Positions 48,661-61,090 of a DNA stretch of 64,000 nt are shown here, piece by piece (positions within the stretch are counted from its first letter, which is position 1; every line of letters starts with the position of its first letter). This DNA is from Pardosa pseudoannulata. Taxonomy: Eukaryota; Arthropoda; Arachnida; Araneae; Lycosidae. A program made the translations under genes and the position numbers. The notes beneath the pieces were generated by a model. It was given only the letters and a program-made list of their open reading frames with translations, was not told the origin of the DNA and did no database searches. The stretch is taken from contig CM063498.1 in assembly GCA_032207245.1 (NCBI GenBank), positions 61,017,036 through 61,081,035 on the forward strand, written 5' to 3'.

Positions 48661-50137
48661 ATATATATGAGTATTTAAGTCTATGCACAAGCATAGATAA
48701 TATGAAACAACTTGAATCATAAATAATAAAATTTAAAGTATATAAAAATTTAAAAAATAATATTATTTAATTTTTTTTTCATTTAGTGTACAATTAAAAA
48801 AAAATTAAATGTGGCAATGCATTTCAAAGTAAAAATGCAATACGGTAAAATCTAGATTTCGTGGGAGTGGAAGCCTCCCACTATCCTTCTGCATAAGGCT
48901 CTGTCACCACTTTAAAGAATTATTATTTCTCTAAGTACTCAATAAGGTTGGTTCCTCCAGGCAGAGCAACTACACCAAACTGAAAAATATGGTACACATA
49001 AATAAAAATAGAAATAGCGTGGGAAATTACCCGAGAATTAAATTTCTACGCTTGCTTTGAACACCTGAGGGGTAAAACAAAAGAAATAGCATCGTTGGAT
49101 TTCGATCCTTTATATTTCAAACCCAAGAGGAAAGCTAAAGCTGAACAAGTATTATCTGACATTAGAGAACCCGCATTTTTTCTCTCGCCACTTAAGAGGT
49201 AGAACACAATCACAGATCAGGGATCTCGTTTCTGTCGCTTCTATACGAGAGAAAGAGAAGAAAATCTTGTAACAAAAAATAATAATCTGAAGAATATAAT
49301 AAGAAATAATTAGAACATAAGTAGAAAAAAATATTAAATTTTAATATTACAATTAGAATTAAGATTAGAAGTAGAATTAATTTAGAATTAAAATTCTAAT
49401 ATTATAATTAGAATTAAGAATAGAATTGGAATTAATTTAGAGTTAGAATTCTAATATTATAATTAGAAAATAAGTAGAAAAAATGAATTCTTTATTAATG
49501 ATTATATCAGACATCATTTTTATTTATTTTTATTCCAAAGCAATGTAAGGCTTTAACGGTATCTCTCAATTGCTTTGGAATAAAAATAAATAAAAATGAT
49601 ATCTGATAGATACACTGTAAATATTAATCAGTTTTCTATACTTGTAAATTTGTATCAAAATTTAGGATCAAATAAATATGTAATATTACTGCAATCGCTT
49701 TTATTGATATTTTAATATAAAATATTTACTTATTTGTTTCTCAAAAATGGATAAAAAATAAGATTTTAAGAAAATTGAGGTAAAATTTTAAAAATTGGAA
49801 TAGGATGTTACAAAGATGAAAATAATGAATGAGGATGAATAAAAGAATTAGTCTGTGAAGGGTTTCAATATTTTAACTTCAATTTCTCTGATCCGTTCGT
49901 AGGTTAAAAAATACAAAAAGAAATTAATACTTAAATAAAAAGAGTTTAGATATTTAGGTAAATTTTCTAAACCTTTATGATCTGTTTTCAACTATTTTTT
50001 TTTCGCCAAAATTTAATTGAGGTATCTAGTTTTCATTAAGAAACTCATAATTTTCATTAAAAGGAAAACGAATTTTGAGTTTTTTACTTTTTTATTTATA
50101 ATATAAACTTTACGTAACAAAACAGAAAATGTTAGTT
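48661..50137. other. Unassigned DNA with short repeats
   Basis: 48890-49260 is less AT-rich but has no convincing frame or splice structure. 49320-49485 is a run of ATTAGAATTAA-like short repeats. A 40-bp hairpin is listed separately. Confidence 0.5.
49505..49608. repeat. 40-bp near-perfect inverted repeat, 24-bp spacer
   Basis: Arms 49505-49544 and 49569-49608 match at 39 of 40 positions, from TATCAGACATC to TTCCAAAGCAAT. A compact hairpin, possibly a tiny MITE or a small-RNA precursor; no target duplication is clear. Confidence 0.88.
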
Positions 50138-50164
50138 ATCTAGTGATTTCTCTCTTGTTTTGGG

Positions 50165-50377
50165 CACCTTCTCCTTGGTAAACCTGTCCCTAAATGTAAC
50201 ATCTACAATGTCGCTGTGTCCGTGCAGCACATCTTAGTTGAGTGTCCAAATTTTAAAGTTTACAGACATTGCCATTTTCATTCTAATGACATTAATCTAA
50301 AAGATTTACTTGGTATTACTCCTCATTCTAATGTTTTATCCTTTTTGAAATATATCGGGTTTTACCATCATATCTGA
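50165..50377 (+). pseudogene. Jockey-like ORF2 C-terminus, unit 1
   Basis: 70 codons ending in a stop: HLLLGKPVPKCNIYNVAVSV, then QHILVECPNF, and near the end LSFLKYIGFYHHI. The G-x-P-x-P-x-C and H-x4-C pattern belongs to the C-terminus of Jockey-clade reverse transcriptases; here the second cysteine of the first pair is Tyr. Confidence 0.82.
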
Positions 50378-50540
50378 TTTTTTCTTCACTTTTGTCTTTT
50401 TCACCATTTTTTACTCTCGTTCATCTTTTTTAGACTTACATTTTTTATAGTCTTTTTGTGTGTTCTAATTTTTACCATTGTATCCTGCATATTTTTTTAC
50501 ATTTCTACATTTTATCTAGTGATCGCTCTCTTGTTTTGGG

Positions 50541-50753
50541 CACCTTCTCCTTGGTGAACCTGTCCCCATATGTAACATGTGCAATGTCGCTGTGTCCGTG
50601 AAGCACATCTTAGTTGAGTGTCCAAATTTTAAAGTTTGCAAACATATCCATTTTCATTCTAATGACATTAATCTAAAAGAATTACTTCGTATTACTCCTC
50701 ATCCTAATATTTTATCCTTTTTGATATATATCGGGTTTTATCAACATATCTGA
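50541..50753 (+). pseudogene. Jockey-like ORF2 C-terminus, unit 2
   Basis: Same 70 codons, better preserved: GEPVPICNMCNVAVSVKHIL then VECPNF, keeping C-x2-C and H-x4-C, then LSFLIYIGFYQHI and a stop. Upstream reverse transcriptase is absent, so this is a 5'-truncated dead copy. Confidence 0.85.
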
Positions 50754-50990
50754 TTTTTTCTTCACTTTTGTCTTTTTCACTGTTTTTTACTCTCGTTCAT
50801 CTTTTTTAGACTTATTTTTTATAGTGTTTTTGTGTGTTCTAATTTTCACCAGTGTATCCTGCATATATTTTTACATTTCTAGATTTTACCTTTTTTTTAC
50901 ATTGTCTTTCTACGTCACTCATCGTTTTGGCACAGTATATTACATTTGGGATTCAGTGGCAATAAATTCAAATCATTCATCCATCCATCC

Positions 50991-51829
50991 TCTCTTGTTT
51001 TGAAGATGAATCGTGAAAATTCTCACGAAGACCGAAAAACAAACTGTAGATTTGTATGAATTATAAACGGATACCCTACTGCATTTATTTTGATTAACTT
51101 TAGTACGCTTTTCTGTTTTTGTTAAACGTTGTTACTGTTATTTTGTAAGACAACTTTCTAAAGATTGATTTTAGAGCAAGAAAAGGCAAGTAATATACAG
51201 CTTTAATTTTCAGATATAACTTAATGCAGTTTCAAATTATTTCTAGCTTGTAACAGGTTTTTGTGTTAATTACAAAACATCTCCTAGACGAATAACAACG
51301 TTTTAAGGTTATAAAATCAAAAGTTTTGAAAATCCAGACCCCCCTTTTTTAAAATTATAATTACTGATCAGTTTAACCGTGGATGCAAGAAATAAACTAA
51401 CAGTATTTATAAAATAAAGGAATAAAAGGGAATACCCCATTTTTTTTCTGTTCGAGATTTTTGGGAATGACAAATCCAATATGACGCTAAAGAGGGAGAG
51501 CGAATTGCGGCCCAATATTTGAAAGATCACGGGTTAAGCGTCAATAACGTGGTTGAATTTGAGAAGAGGACGGCCCTGAAAAGTAATAACTTATCCCGTC
51601 TTTTCAAACAAGAATTTCAATGGCCTCTTCGCTTTGTTTGGTTATAGAACCTCGTTTCGACTCAATTGGAAGAAATGTGCATTTCCAGATGAAATGATGC
51701 GCAAATTCTCTGGAGTTTATCTTTCGGTTTATACGAATACCATAAGTTCTAAAAGGGTTTCTTTTTATTTTGCTCTAAGTTTCAGTGAAAATACTGATTT
51801 TAATGGTTTTATTAACATTTCTATTACAT
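50991..51829. other. Unassigned DNA
   Basis: 51471-51648 is a 59-codon frame between stops with hydrophilic, protein-like composition (AKEGERIAAQYLKDHGLSV), but no methionine start and no family I recognise. Otherwise featureless. Confidence 0.4.
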
Positions 51830-52700
51830 GATGATGCATTTCTATTTTTACGACATTTTTTCAGCTCATAAAATCATTTAAAAGCTTTAGTAACAACCTA
51901 CATTTAAATATTATAGTACGAAAATAAATTTTATATGCCTTATGAAATACTTGAAATCTTTAATCAATACAATATATAATTATATACAAATATTTAATAA
52001 TTTGAAACTGATATTCATATTTAATAATTTTAAAATCGGTTAATTTCTTTGTATTGAAAAATACGCAAGAGAAATATTTTTAATTAGTAATGAGTTTAAG
52101 TTAAAATGTGTATGCCGATTTATATAAAATAATCGAAAAAATTTAATATTGGAAAAACATTATAACTCAGTTTGGATAAAAATATGACTTTTTTTCTCTT
52201 CGCATGCATGATACATTTCTATTTTTAAGAACATTTTTTAGATCATAAAATCGTTTAAAAGCTTGAATTTGAACCTACATTTAAATATTATAGTACCAAA
52301 GTAAACTTTACATGCTTTCTGAAATGCTAAAAATCGTTAATCAATACAATATATAAATATATACAAATATTTACTAATTTGAAACTTATATATATATTTA
52401 ATAATTTAAAAATCTATTAATTTCTTTGTATTTAAAAGTACGCAAGAGAAATATTTCTAATTAGTAATGAGTTTAAGTTAAAACGTATCTGCCGATTTAT
52501 ATAAAATAATTGAAAAAAACATTAAAACTCCTTTTGGGTAAAAATATGATTTTTTTCTCTTCGCATACATGATACATTTCTATTTTTAAGAACATTTTTT
52601 AGCTCATAAAATCATTTAAAATCTTGAATTTGAAACTACATTTAAATATTATAGTAACACAATAAATTTATTATGCCTTTTTATGTCTTCTGAAAAACTT
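51830..52700. repeat. Old tandem array, about 360-378 bp period
   Basis: Three diverged units. ATGATACATTTCTATTTTTA followed by CTCATAAAATC recurs near 51833, 52209 and 52570. GCAAGAGAAATATTT recurs near 52065 and 52442. Non-coding. Confidence 0.8.
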
Positions 52701-53882
52701 AAAAAGCTGATATTTTAATATCAATTATCTATTTCTGTTTTCAATATATCACGGTTAATAAATTAATAAATTTTTGATTCAAGATAATATTTTAAATGTT
52801 TAAAAAAAATCTTAAAACATTTAGAATGAATATAATTTATGGAATTATTTCTTAAAATATTAAAAATCCTCATTGAAAAAGTCATTATTAAACGCACCTT
52901 ATGTCAAATAGAATTTTTTAGTTCCCTTTTGGGTTTTATAAAAATTCTAAAGAACGAATTAATCTGTTTGAAATTGTTCATATATAATCTATATAATATT
53001 CGGTAAATATATCCTTGTTATCTACATAATGAATCAATATAATCAGAATATTCAAATTTTTTATATTATATAAAACTAAAAATTACATTAAAAGCTAACT
53101 GTTTAAGTTTTATACTTCCAGGTTGAGAATGAATAATTTTTATAGAATTCTCAACATATTAAAAAGAACCTCGTATAAAAATTCAGGGTAGAAAACGATC
53201 TCAATACGATCTCTAGAGTATATTACATATACTTATGAGATATTTAACTTTACGTGTTTTTTGTTCTAAGAACTTTAATTTTTGTCATCATCCATTGGTT
53301 GAAAATTAGCTAACAATTAAATCTGTTTGAACATTTCTATATTTGTATGTATGCTTGTTATCTATATTGTAACGACCTGTTACATGTACGGAAAAGAAAA
53401 GAAGAATCCCAAGGTCAGCCATAATTATCTTATGAATATGAGAGGTATATTAATATTTACTTCTGAAATACAACTGAAATTAAATTATACTTACTTTAAT
53501 GTATTAAATGAACATTACATTTTCATGTATAAAGCTTTTACAGAACGCTTCTGAAATAAATACAGTACATAGAACTCTTTGTTAACGTTTATCGATCTCT
53601 TTTTGGTCCTGTTTATCCTACGATATAATGCTATCCGAAATATTTTAATATTTTCTTCTTTCTACTTTCCTTTTTACAATTAATTCAAGCAAAGGCTGCT
53701 AAGTTTTACATCTCTTAACCTCTGCTTTCGTAATATTTATTTCAATACACATCTCGAAAATATTTTCCCGAATCCCGAAAGAGTTGTTTCCCTTTATACC
53801 ACTCTGTATTTGTCAACCTTGCCAGTTATCAAACTTTTGTTTATTGTCCTTTATGTTCCTTTTGTTCATTATTTTTACAAAT
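52701..53882. other. Unassigned AT-rich DNA
   Basis: No feature recognised; the open frame at 53327-53554 shows no family features. Confidence 0.5.
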
Positions 53883-54046
53883 TGGTTTGCCGTGGAGCAC
53901 TACAGTATACTCTTTTGCTACACGAGGGTAATGAGACCTTATTATCATGAAGGTTGTTCCCAGAGGTTGTTGAAAATTGTTCTCTTAAATTTATCTTTCG
54001 AATTTTAAAGTAAAACAGTAGACCGTAGAGCTCAAAACCAAACCAA
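53883..54046. mobile_element. Two S1 SINE 3' ends in opposite orientation
   Basis: 53883-53940 is a minus-strand S1 tail (TTGGTTTG...GAGCACTACAG...CACGAGGGTAATGAGACC) and 54012-54046 a plus-strand tail (AAACAGTAGACCGTAGAGCT). About 70 bp of other sequence separates them. Confidence 0.75.
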
Positions 54047-54052
54047 TTTTAA

Positions 54053-55221
54053 CCCCTTAACAGTTTCATTTTTTTCCCGCATTGGATCCAAACAATGTCA
54101 CATTAATTTATATTCTATACTTTTCATATAGTTCCTTTTACGTTTGTAAGCTAAGTTTTTTTTTTTTTTTTTTTTTGGAGCGCTACGATCTACTTTTTGC
54201 AACACGAGGGCTAATGAAACTCATTTGTAAGCTGGAGAATGTTATGAAAAGTAATATTTCTAATTATTTTAAGCATTTATAACAACTTATTTACAGGAAC
54301 TTACAGTTTCTTTTCTCTCTCATGAAGACTAGAGGGGAAGTCACGTTTAGAGTTATACAGATAACAAATATTTTCGATTACAATTACTACACAATTATTT
54401 TCGAATGCAAATACTACAAGTACATTTACTTAACCCGTTTGTTTTTTCAGAGATCAGTTTTAGTACGATAAATGAGAGGGCAAAAAGCGTAGTCCAACAT
54501 CCCAGCCCGGACAAAAATACCTAGTTTCTTTTCGAATTCCTTTGCTACTGAAATTTTTTCTTCAGTGAACACACATAGGACTGATTTGTAGGTCTTAGTT
54601 TTTTGTCTGTAGATGGAATTTCTCTAAAAAGTCTCTCTCGGTCAGCCAACCAAAACTTTAATCTAAAATCAAGCCCAAAACTGCAAGATAAAAACTCGCT
54701 GTGAAATGCAAAACCAAAAAACAAAGCCCGAGCTTTCAAACGAAACAGAATACACTTCGAAAACTAACATCTTGTGGACATCTGTATGACTAATTTAACC
54801 TTAAATAACAAAAGATAATCCAAAACAGTGAGAACGACAAAGAAATCAGATTGCCCGTAAGCCGTACGGGCAAATCATTAAAGGCACAGTAACCGCGCCC
54901 GTACGGTGTACGTTCAAAACTGGCAAGGGGTTAAAGTAAAGATAACCTTTTGTTGGGTTCACTAAAGAACTGGATCCCCCGCCAACTTGGCTATAACTGT
55001 TTAATTATGGTCGCCTAATATTTTCTCCTGATCTCACCGTGTCCAAACAAACTGTATCTATAATTATATGATATTCGCATCCAACTCTCTTTGTATAAGT
55101 CATTTCTTATATATAAAAAATGCGCAATGCTTAAAAAAATTTGATATAACAAACCATTCATGGTTCACTATGACTGATTTTTAATAATTTGGAGCTGTTG
55201 TGTTTGTAAACTGTTAAGGGA
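54053..55221. mobile_element. piggyBac-type element (family M4), possibly nested
   Basis: The left end CCCCTTAACAGTTT follows TTAA (54049-54052). The right end, read inward, TCCCTTAACAGTTT precedes TTAA (55222-55225), 13 of 14 matching. A second end of similar type, CCCCTTGCCAGTTTT read inward from 54930 with TTAA at 54931-54934, may belong to a nested relative. A S1 SINE tail lies inside (54172-54222). No transposase is recognised; the minus frame at 54545-54739 has no family features. Confidence 0.65.
54172..54222 (-). mobile_element. S1 SINE 3' end fragment
   Basis: Minus-strand tail: GGAGCGCTACGATCTACTTT, then CACGAGGGCTAATGA, preceded by a T run of about 17. Confidence 0.8.
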
Positions 55222-55225
55222 TTAA

Positions 55226-56307
55226 TTGCCCATATAAAGTCGTTTTCTTTAATTAAATAAGAGTATACAATTCATTATACATTACGCACCATAGATTAAT
55301 TAAAATTGCCAGAAAAAGCAAGTTATACAAAGTTTGGATAGATTACCTTTGTTTTTTAGTAAATATCGCCAATATTTTCGCCAAATTTGTCAAGGAGAAC
55401 CCAATTCTTTAGCAGTCCCTTTGTTAGATTAATTCTATAAATGTAAATATTTAATCTGAACATTAAAGAAGATAGCACATTCCAAACTTCCAAAACAGGT
55501 TGATTCGGTCAATACCGGGAGGTTTAACTGAGACCCTAGAGGGTGGAAAGGTTAAACTGCCACTTACTGTCCTATTCCAAATGGTTAAAAATCCCACGAA
55601 AAGTTGAAAAGAAATCATATCTTCATGAAACATCCGTCTACCACTACTCTTGTTATTAACCATTACGTAAATCTCTGCTATTAAAAATGTATTACACAAG
55701 CAAATGTATTTGTAAATTATTCAAATTTTCAGAGTTTCAAGAATTAAATGCTAATTTAATCTCTAAATCTTAAAAGAGATTCATGCAAGAATATTAATGA
55801 GGACTTTAAATATATAACTTCTTTGTCCATCATTTTTCACGTAGAATGACTAATAAACTAGTAAATATTTCCGCTCTTTCGGTAAATAACGTTAAATAAC
55901 GAAGTCATTTTACAAAACAGGCGAAATTAATCATACAATAACGGACAGAAATCCAAAATAATGCGATCTTGTCTAGAATTTAATATATTTTAAACTACCT
56001 TTAATATAATATATAGTTTTGGTGAATCAATATTTTAATTCCCTCTGTGTTGTTATAAGTTTTAACTGATTTTAACTTTCTTGGACAAAGAAAAGAAAGT
56101 AATGCATTCGCTATATCGAGATATCGCTATAAATGACGATGCTCATATTTCAAAGGAATTTTTCATTTTGAACATGATAGAATTAATTCCGTCAACTTTC
56201 AGTGCTACGACTTTACAAACAGAGAAAGAAATTTTATCTTTAAAAATTTAAAAATTTATTTTGCCACTCCTGAACTGGTTTTGAGCAGTTAGTCTTGATG
56301 TCTGTAA
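55226..56307. other. Unassigned AT-rich DNA
   Basis: No feature recognised; the minus open frame 55463-55699 has no family features. Confidence 0.5.
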
Positions 56308-56311
56308 GTAT

Positions 56312-57329
56312 TGTAACGTATTGGAGATATGGTAGGCGAAGCCGTCGATGAAACAGGCTAGAAAACTGTTTAATCTAGATTAAATATTTTATTCAGGTGA
56401 ATAAATTATGTACAGCTATGTACAGATTCAGTAGAATTTTAAATATTCTGGGATCTCGTGCTGAGATGACATTCACACAATAAGGATGCGTGGGTACCGG
56501 ATACAGTATAGCTAGGGCTTCTAATCACAGGAATTGTTCGCTAATTAGTACCGGAAATAAACGCTGACACTATCACCTCCGGGCTGACTATTAGCACAGT
56601 CGGCTTTCACACCAAGGTTCGAAAGTTCGGAGTACGTATCACGCTGGGGTTCGGGAAGTAAAACTCAGGATGCAAGACGATCCAAATTGAGAGCAAAGGT
56701 CACTCTCGGCTACCTACTTCTATGCACGAAGTAAAAACAAATTAGCAAAATAACGGGAATGGAATTACCAAGACGAAGTTCGACTTCTTAGCAAACAGAG
56801 ACGCTGGCGGTCTCTAATCAAGCAAACTCCAGAATCGGAGATACGAGCGGTTCTTCTCGAGCTACGAAGGCTCTATCAGGAAGAATCCTCAAGAAGAAAA
56901 AGCCTCCTTTTGGTCCCGTCACTCTTCTTTTATAACGGCCCCGGTTTCCCTTACGCGATTCTTCGGGAAACTTCCAGAGCCAGGATGATGCAATCTTGCG
57001 GTCACCTCCCGCCTGTATCAGCTGTTTCGTTTCCATATGTGGCCGAAAAGCCGTCTTCAGATCAGCCGACCCAAACAATTGCCTTTTTCGCTACTGCTAA
57101 TGGGCGACAATGTGCACTGTAATTATTTACAATCTTTTCGCAGAGTCTTTCCATTCAACATTCTCACAAAGCCCCAGACGCGTTGGCTGCAGCACACGAA
57201 CCGTTTTCAATTAAGTATCCACAGATATCTTAGACCACCCGTTTCTACCTGCCGCTAATCGTAAGTGTCCGCGGCGAAAGGTCACCTTCGGGCTCCTCGT
57301 TCTTTAGGGTCATGTAACGGATCGTTACA
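56312..57329 (-). mobile_element. Solo LTR, family L2
   Basis: Starts TGTAACG and ends CGTTACA, an inverted 7-bp terminus. A perfect 4-bp duplication GTAT flanks it (56308-56311 and 57330-57333). On the minus strand TATAAAAG (56927-56934) precedes AATAAA (56388-56393), so U3-R-U5 reads on the minus strand. It is 1018 bp long and markedly GC-richer than its surroundings. The overlapping open frames at 56818-57258 are LTR sequence, not genes. No internal genes remain. Confidence 0.9.
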
Positions 57330-57333
57330 GTAT

Positions 57334-58080
57334 GTAAACTTTTATACCACCTCTATTGATTTCAATTTTCTATTTATATAAAAAAAACTTTCAATATAAC
57401 GTATATTAAAGCTGTGTAGTGTATTAACTGAAAAACTATTAGGTTTAGAATGTTGAAATTTTATATGTAGAACTGTTTACCGTCTAGTTGTGCAAGCCCC
57501 TTTTTTATTGGAATCCACACTCTATATAGAGAAGGCTTTTAGTATAGAGTTTATTAGTCATGTGGGACATAACTCCAAAATGATTAATCGTAAAACTTTG
57601 TGATTTTGTATTTAAGATATCTGTACACCTTCGGAGGTGATTTTTTGAAATTTTGGACTTTTTTACTTTTTATATAAATTTTATGAATAAAAGCAATTTA
57701 AAACTCTGAAAAAGCACTATAATATATGGTTTAAATAATTTGTTGGAGTTTTATGCTGCAAAATATGGTTAAAGTTTTACTAATATTAAGCAATACACAC
57801 TAACTCCAAAATAATTCACTGTTTCCCTGTTTTGTAAAATTGATAATGCTCTTAAATTTATTTTTCAGGAAATAGGCTATTATTAAAGTAATCAATAATA
57901 TATCTATGAAGTTATGGGAACTCGAGTGCAATGATAGGGGAAGTTTTTCAAAAATTACATGTAATTTATGTGTACCGAGGTACTTTCCCACGGTTATCTG
58001 CACGTGTATGCACAGCTGTGAGAGGATTTTCCTAGAGGAATTTATTACTCCAATTGTTCACGTCAAGTTTAGGGACCCCC
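57334..58080. other. Unassigned DNA with a repeat fragment
   Basis: 57430-57535 resembles the flank part of the 370-bp unit (AGAATGTTGAAATTTTATAT, then ACACTCTATATA), so it probably belongs to family H. The rest is unassigned. Confidence 0.5.
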
Positions 58081-58800
58081 GCAGAGAAGGTATAGATCAC
58101 GGAATGGCAGCGTAACGGTCAAGCTCGCACAGAGATGTAACCGTGAGTTATGCGAGCAGGGGCTAAAAAGTAATGTCAGCTTGCACAAAAGGGGCTACTT
58201 TAATGAGCCCACCTGCACTCCGGAAGGGCATGCAGATGTGGGAAAATTTCCCGAAAACAGGCGATTAGAAAGGAAAAGAAAAGGGGCGTTGGAACCGAGG
58301 TGAGGAGTTTGGAAACGAAGTTAAGGAGAGGAGTTGAAGTAGGGATTCGAGAGAAGTGGGACAAGAATCCACCAGCACCGACTCGTCCCGTGCGCCCGGA
58401 CATCCGGACCGACTCTGCGCATGAGGAAAGCCTCTACCTGACCCTCTGCACAAACTGAAGACTGACGAAAGGAGGAAAGCCTGCTCCCCTGTGCCTTTAA
58501 TGGAGGTAATTTATAAAATAATATTTACAGTCACTTAACTTACGCCTCTGTTAATAATGTATCCTTGTTACTAAATAATAACTCCTTATAAAGATAATTG
58601 TAATAATTATAGTGTAAATAGAAGACATAAATAATTGATGATTATGATATATGATAACCAAGGATCAACTTGTAAATGAATGTACAGAATAAATATCTGA
58701 ATCTCAGTATAAAGTATATTCTTTCTGTGTTTCCCCCTATTAACCTTACTCAGAGTCTTTGTTTCCCTTGTGGATTCCTCCGGTTTCATAAGTAACTAAG
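58081..58800. other. GC-richer unassigned block, then AT-rich DNA
   Basis: 58081-58500 is clearly less AT-rich than the background and purine-biased on the plus strand, and has no convincing coding frame. With AATAAA at about 58688 and TGTAACCGTGAG at about 58134 it could be part of an LTR, but the ends do not match well. CTGTGTTTCCCCCT occurs at 58716 and again at 58981. Confidence 0.35.
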
Positions 58801-58980
58801 CCGAACGATGGCCGAATGGTTAGGGTGCTGGTCTTCGGTACCGGAATTCGTGAGTTCGAATCCCACTATGGCATGGATGTTCGTAGCCGTTCGGAATCGG
58901 CTTTAAGCAGTAGGTCCCGGTCTCATTAGCCCTCGAGTGCAAAACAGTAGACCGTAGCACTCCAAGCCAAACCAAACCAA
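58801..58980 (+). mobile_element. S1 SINE, full length
   Basis: Head CCGAACGATGGCCGAATGGT, A box and B box (GAGTTCGAATCCCAC) intact, body TCGGCTTTAAGCAGTAGGTC, tail of CCAAA repeats. The 14-bp repeat CTGTGTTTCCCCCT at 58716-58729 and 58981-58994 may be its target duplication if a 5' extension of about 70 bp is included. Confidence 0.95.
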
Positions 58981-58994
58981 ACTGTGTTTCCCCC

Positions 58995-60667
58995 TTGTAA
59001 CGAACACTGGTGTATAGGTTGTAAGTACATAACAACATTATGAATTAAAGGACTATAAATTCCAAAATAATTGCCATTTAACCATGATTGTAGTTTATTC
59101 CCAGCATCTAAATTTGTATAATTAAACTCGAATATATAAATGTATTAATACGCAATTGTAACAAGACATATTAAGCAGTTGAAACAATGCTTTAAAGTCC
59201 CATTTTTGCCCATAAGAATATCTCCTTGACAGAGAATAATTTAAAATTTTTAAGGATTGTTACGTTCTAGTACAGGATGAAGGTAGTATTACAATAACGA
59301 AAAATTTCAGCTAAGAAAGAAATATCTATGTAACGAAACATCTCAATATTAACGGTATGTATCTCCCTCAGATAGTAGTAGTTAAGGTTTTCTAAAACAA
59401 CACGGTTGCCTTAAGAAACGAAAAATTACTTTTAATCTTGTAGAGTATAAATAATGGATGATGTATCATTCAAAATTAAAAATATATAATTCAATAGGTG
59501 TATAAGAAAGCCATGTGTGCACATAATTTTTTTCTAACAAAAATTATTACCTGGTTAATAAGGATTAATTTTTCATACATAATACTGCTGTAAAAGAAAA
59601 ATTGTATATATAGACAAAAACTGATTTTTTTATATATAACATTACGAAGGATTTCTCTTTGATACTTTTAATGAATTTTATCGATTAGAGGACTATTTTT
59701 AAGTAGTAACTTCGTTATTTAAAGTGAATGAGGAAGAAAAAAACTTAAACAGATTAAACATAAAAGAACTTTCCAATTTTTCAATTAGCAAGAAATGTGA
59801 CGCTGTTAAGTATTAGTTTTTAAAAAGTTAGAAACGTATTTTTCAATAAGATCAAGTAGCTTCTGTAGGAAAATATTTTTATGGTTCTCTATTTGGTATA
59901 CTTGAAAGTGTATGTGATTAGAAAAATATTTTGTGAGGAAAATCTACAGCAAATAATTTTGACACTTGAAGGGTAATTTAATATTTTTTTTCAATACGAT
60001 TACACGCACATGCGAGATGTTCAGTACCACAAAATTCTAGGAAAAATACGAAATTACTTTTTTAGACCCCAAAACAAGTCAAGCTAAGAGTATACGGTTT
60101 CACCAGAAAATTTAATTTACAGTGAAATGATTATTTTACTCCATTAAAAATCTTTTTTTTTATGTTTGTTATACTTCTTTGTACAAAAACTTAAAATCAT
60201 ATTTTTCCATTTTAAAGTTTTTTAAACCTTTTTAGTCATTTCAAAATGTTTCAGGTAGACTTTTTTTTCTGAATTTCTGGTTATTTTTTTAATAAATTGC
60301 TTGTCATAAAACGTTTAAAAAAGGAGTATGTTTTTTTAAATAATTAGAGTTTTTTTTTTCAGTCTCAATCTAATACAGCGACAAATCTTGGAATAGTATA
60401 CAATTATCAATAATTGCTGTACTACAAATTTTATTTAACTTAAGTGAATAAAATTTGCAACATTGAATTATATTTAAACATTAATTATAAAGCAAAAAAA
60501 TTACGATTAGTACAGTAAGTAAAATTAATAAAAAAATATTTTTAAAAAAAGATCGTTTTTATTTAACAAAAATAATATTAAAAATGCACTGAAAAGTAAA
60601 AAATAATTTTTAAACTGCGCATGAAAGAGAAATTGTGTGAAAAGTAAAACTATAATAAGCTGAAATA
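58995..60667. other. Unassigned AT-rich DNA
   Basis: No feature recognised. Confidence 0.5.
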
Positions 60668-61090
60668 CAGCAATTGCTTGAGAAGATTTCTAGGATAAGG
60701 ACTAGAGTTATGTTGGGTTATGTGCCTAAAAATAAATGCACCACGTATAATTTGGTTTGGAGTGCTACGATTTACTTTTTGGAACAAGAGAGCTAATGAA
60801 ACCGGTGATATAGAGCAGTTACTTGAGAGGATTTCTAGGATAAGGACTAGAGTTATGATAGGTTATGTGCCTAAAAATAAATGCACCACGTATAATTTGG
60901 TTTGGAGTGCTACGATCTACTTTTTGGAACAAGAGAGCTAATGAGACCGGTGATATAGAGCAGTTACTTGAGAAGATTTCTAGGATAAGGACTAGAGTTA
61001 TGATAGGTTATGTGCCTAAAAATAAATGCACCACGTATAATTTGGTTTGGAGTGCTACGATCTACTTTTTGCAACAAGAGGGCTAATGAG
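60668..61090. repeat. 145-bp tandem array including a SINE tail
   Basis: ATGTGCCTAAAAATAAATGC recurs at 60720, 60865 and 61010, exactly 145 bp apart. Each unit joins about 90 bp of flank to the minus-strand 3' end of a S1 SINE (GGTTTGGAGTGCTACGAT through GAGCTAATGA-ACCGG). Units are almost identical. The identical 73-codon frames at 60720 and 60865 are products of the array. Confidence 0.95.

Larger units (their letters stand above)
50138..50990 (+). mobile_element. Jockey-like LINE 3' end, tandemly duplicated
   Basis: Two units with a 376-bp period (ATCTAGTGATTTCTCTC at 50138; ATCTAGTGATCGCTCTC at 50514). Each has the end of ORF2, a T-rich 3' UTR, and only the second continues to GGCAATAAATTCAAAT and a CATC repeat tail, the true LINE terminus. 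The first lacks the tail, so this is a DNA-level duplication after insertion. Confidence 0.85.

Noticed and set aside
48890..49260. Candidate exon in less AT-rich DNA
   Set aside because: No long frame, no paired splice sites and no recognisable protein motif.
56818..57258. Overlapping frames of 70-86 codons on both strands
   Set aside because: Contained in the L2 solo LTR, which is GC-richer and so opens frames by chance.
58200..58453. Minus-strand frames of 62-67 codons in a GC-richer block
   Set aside because: Two overlapping frames, low complexity, no domain; composition alone explains them.
60720..61086. Two identical 73-codon proteins suggesting a gene family
   Set aside because: Identical because they are units of the 145-bp array that include SINE tail sequence.
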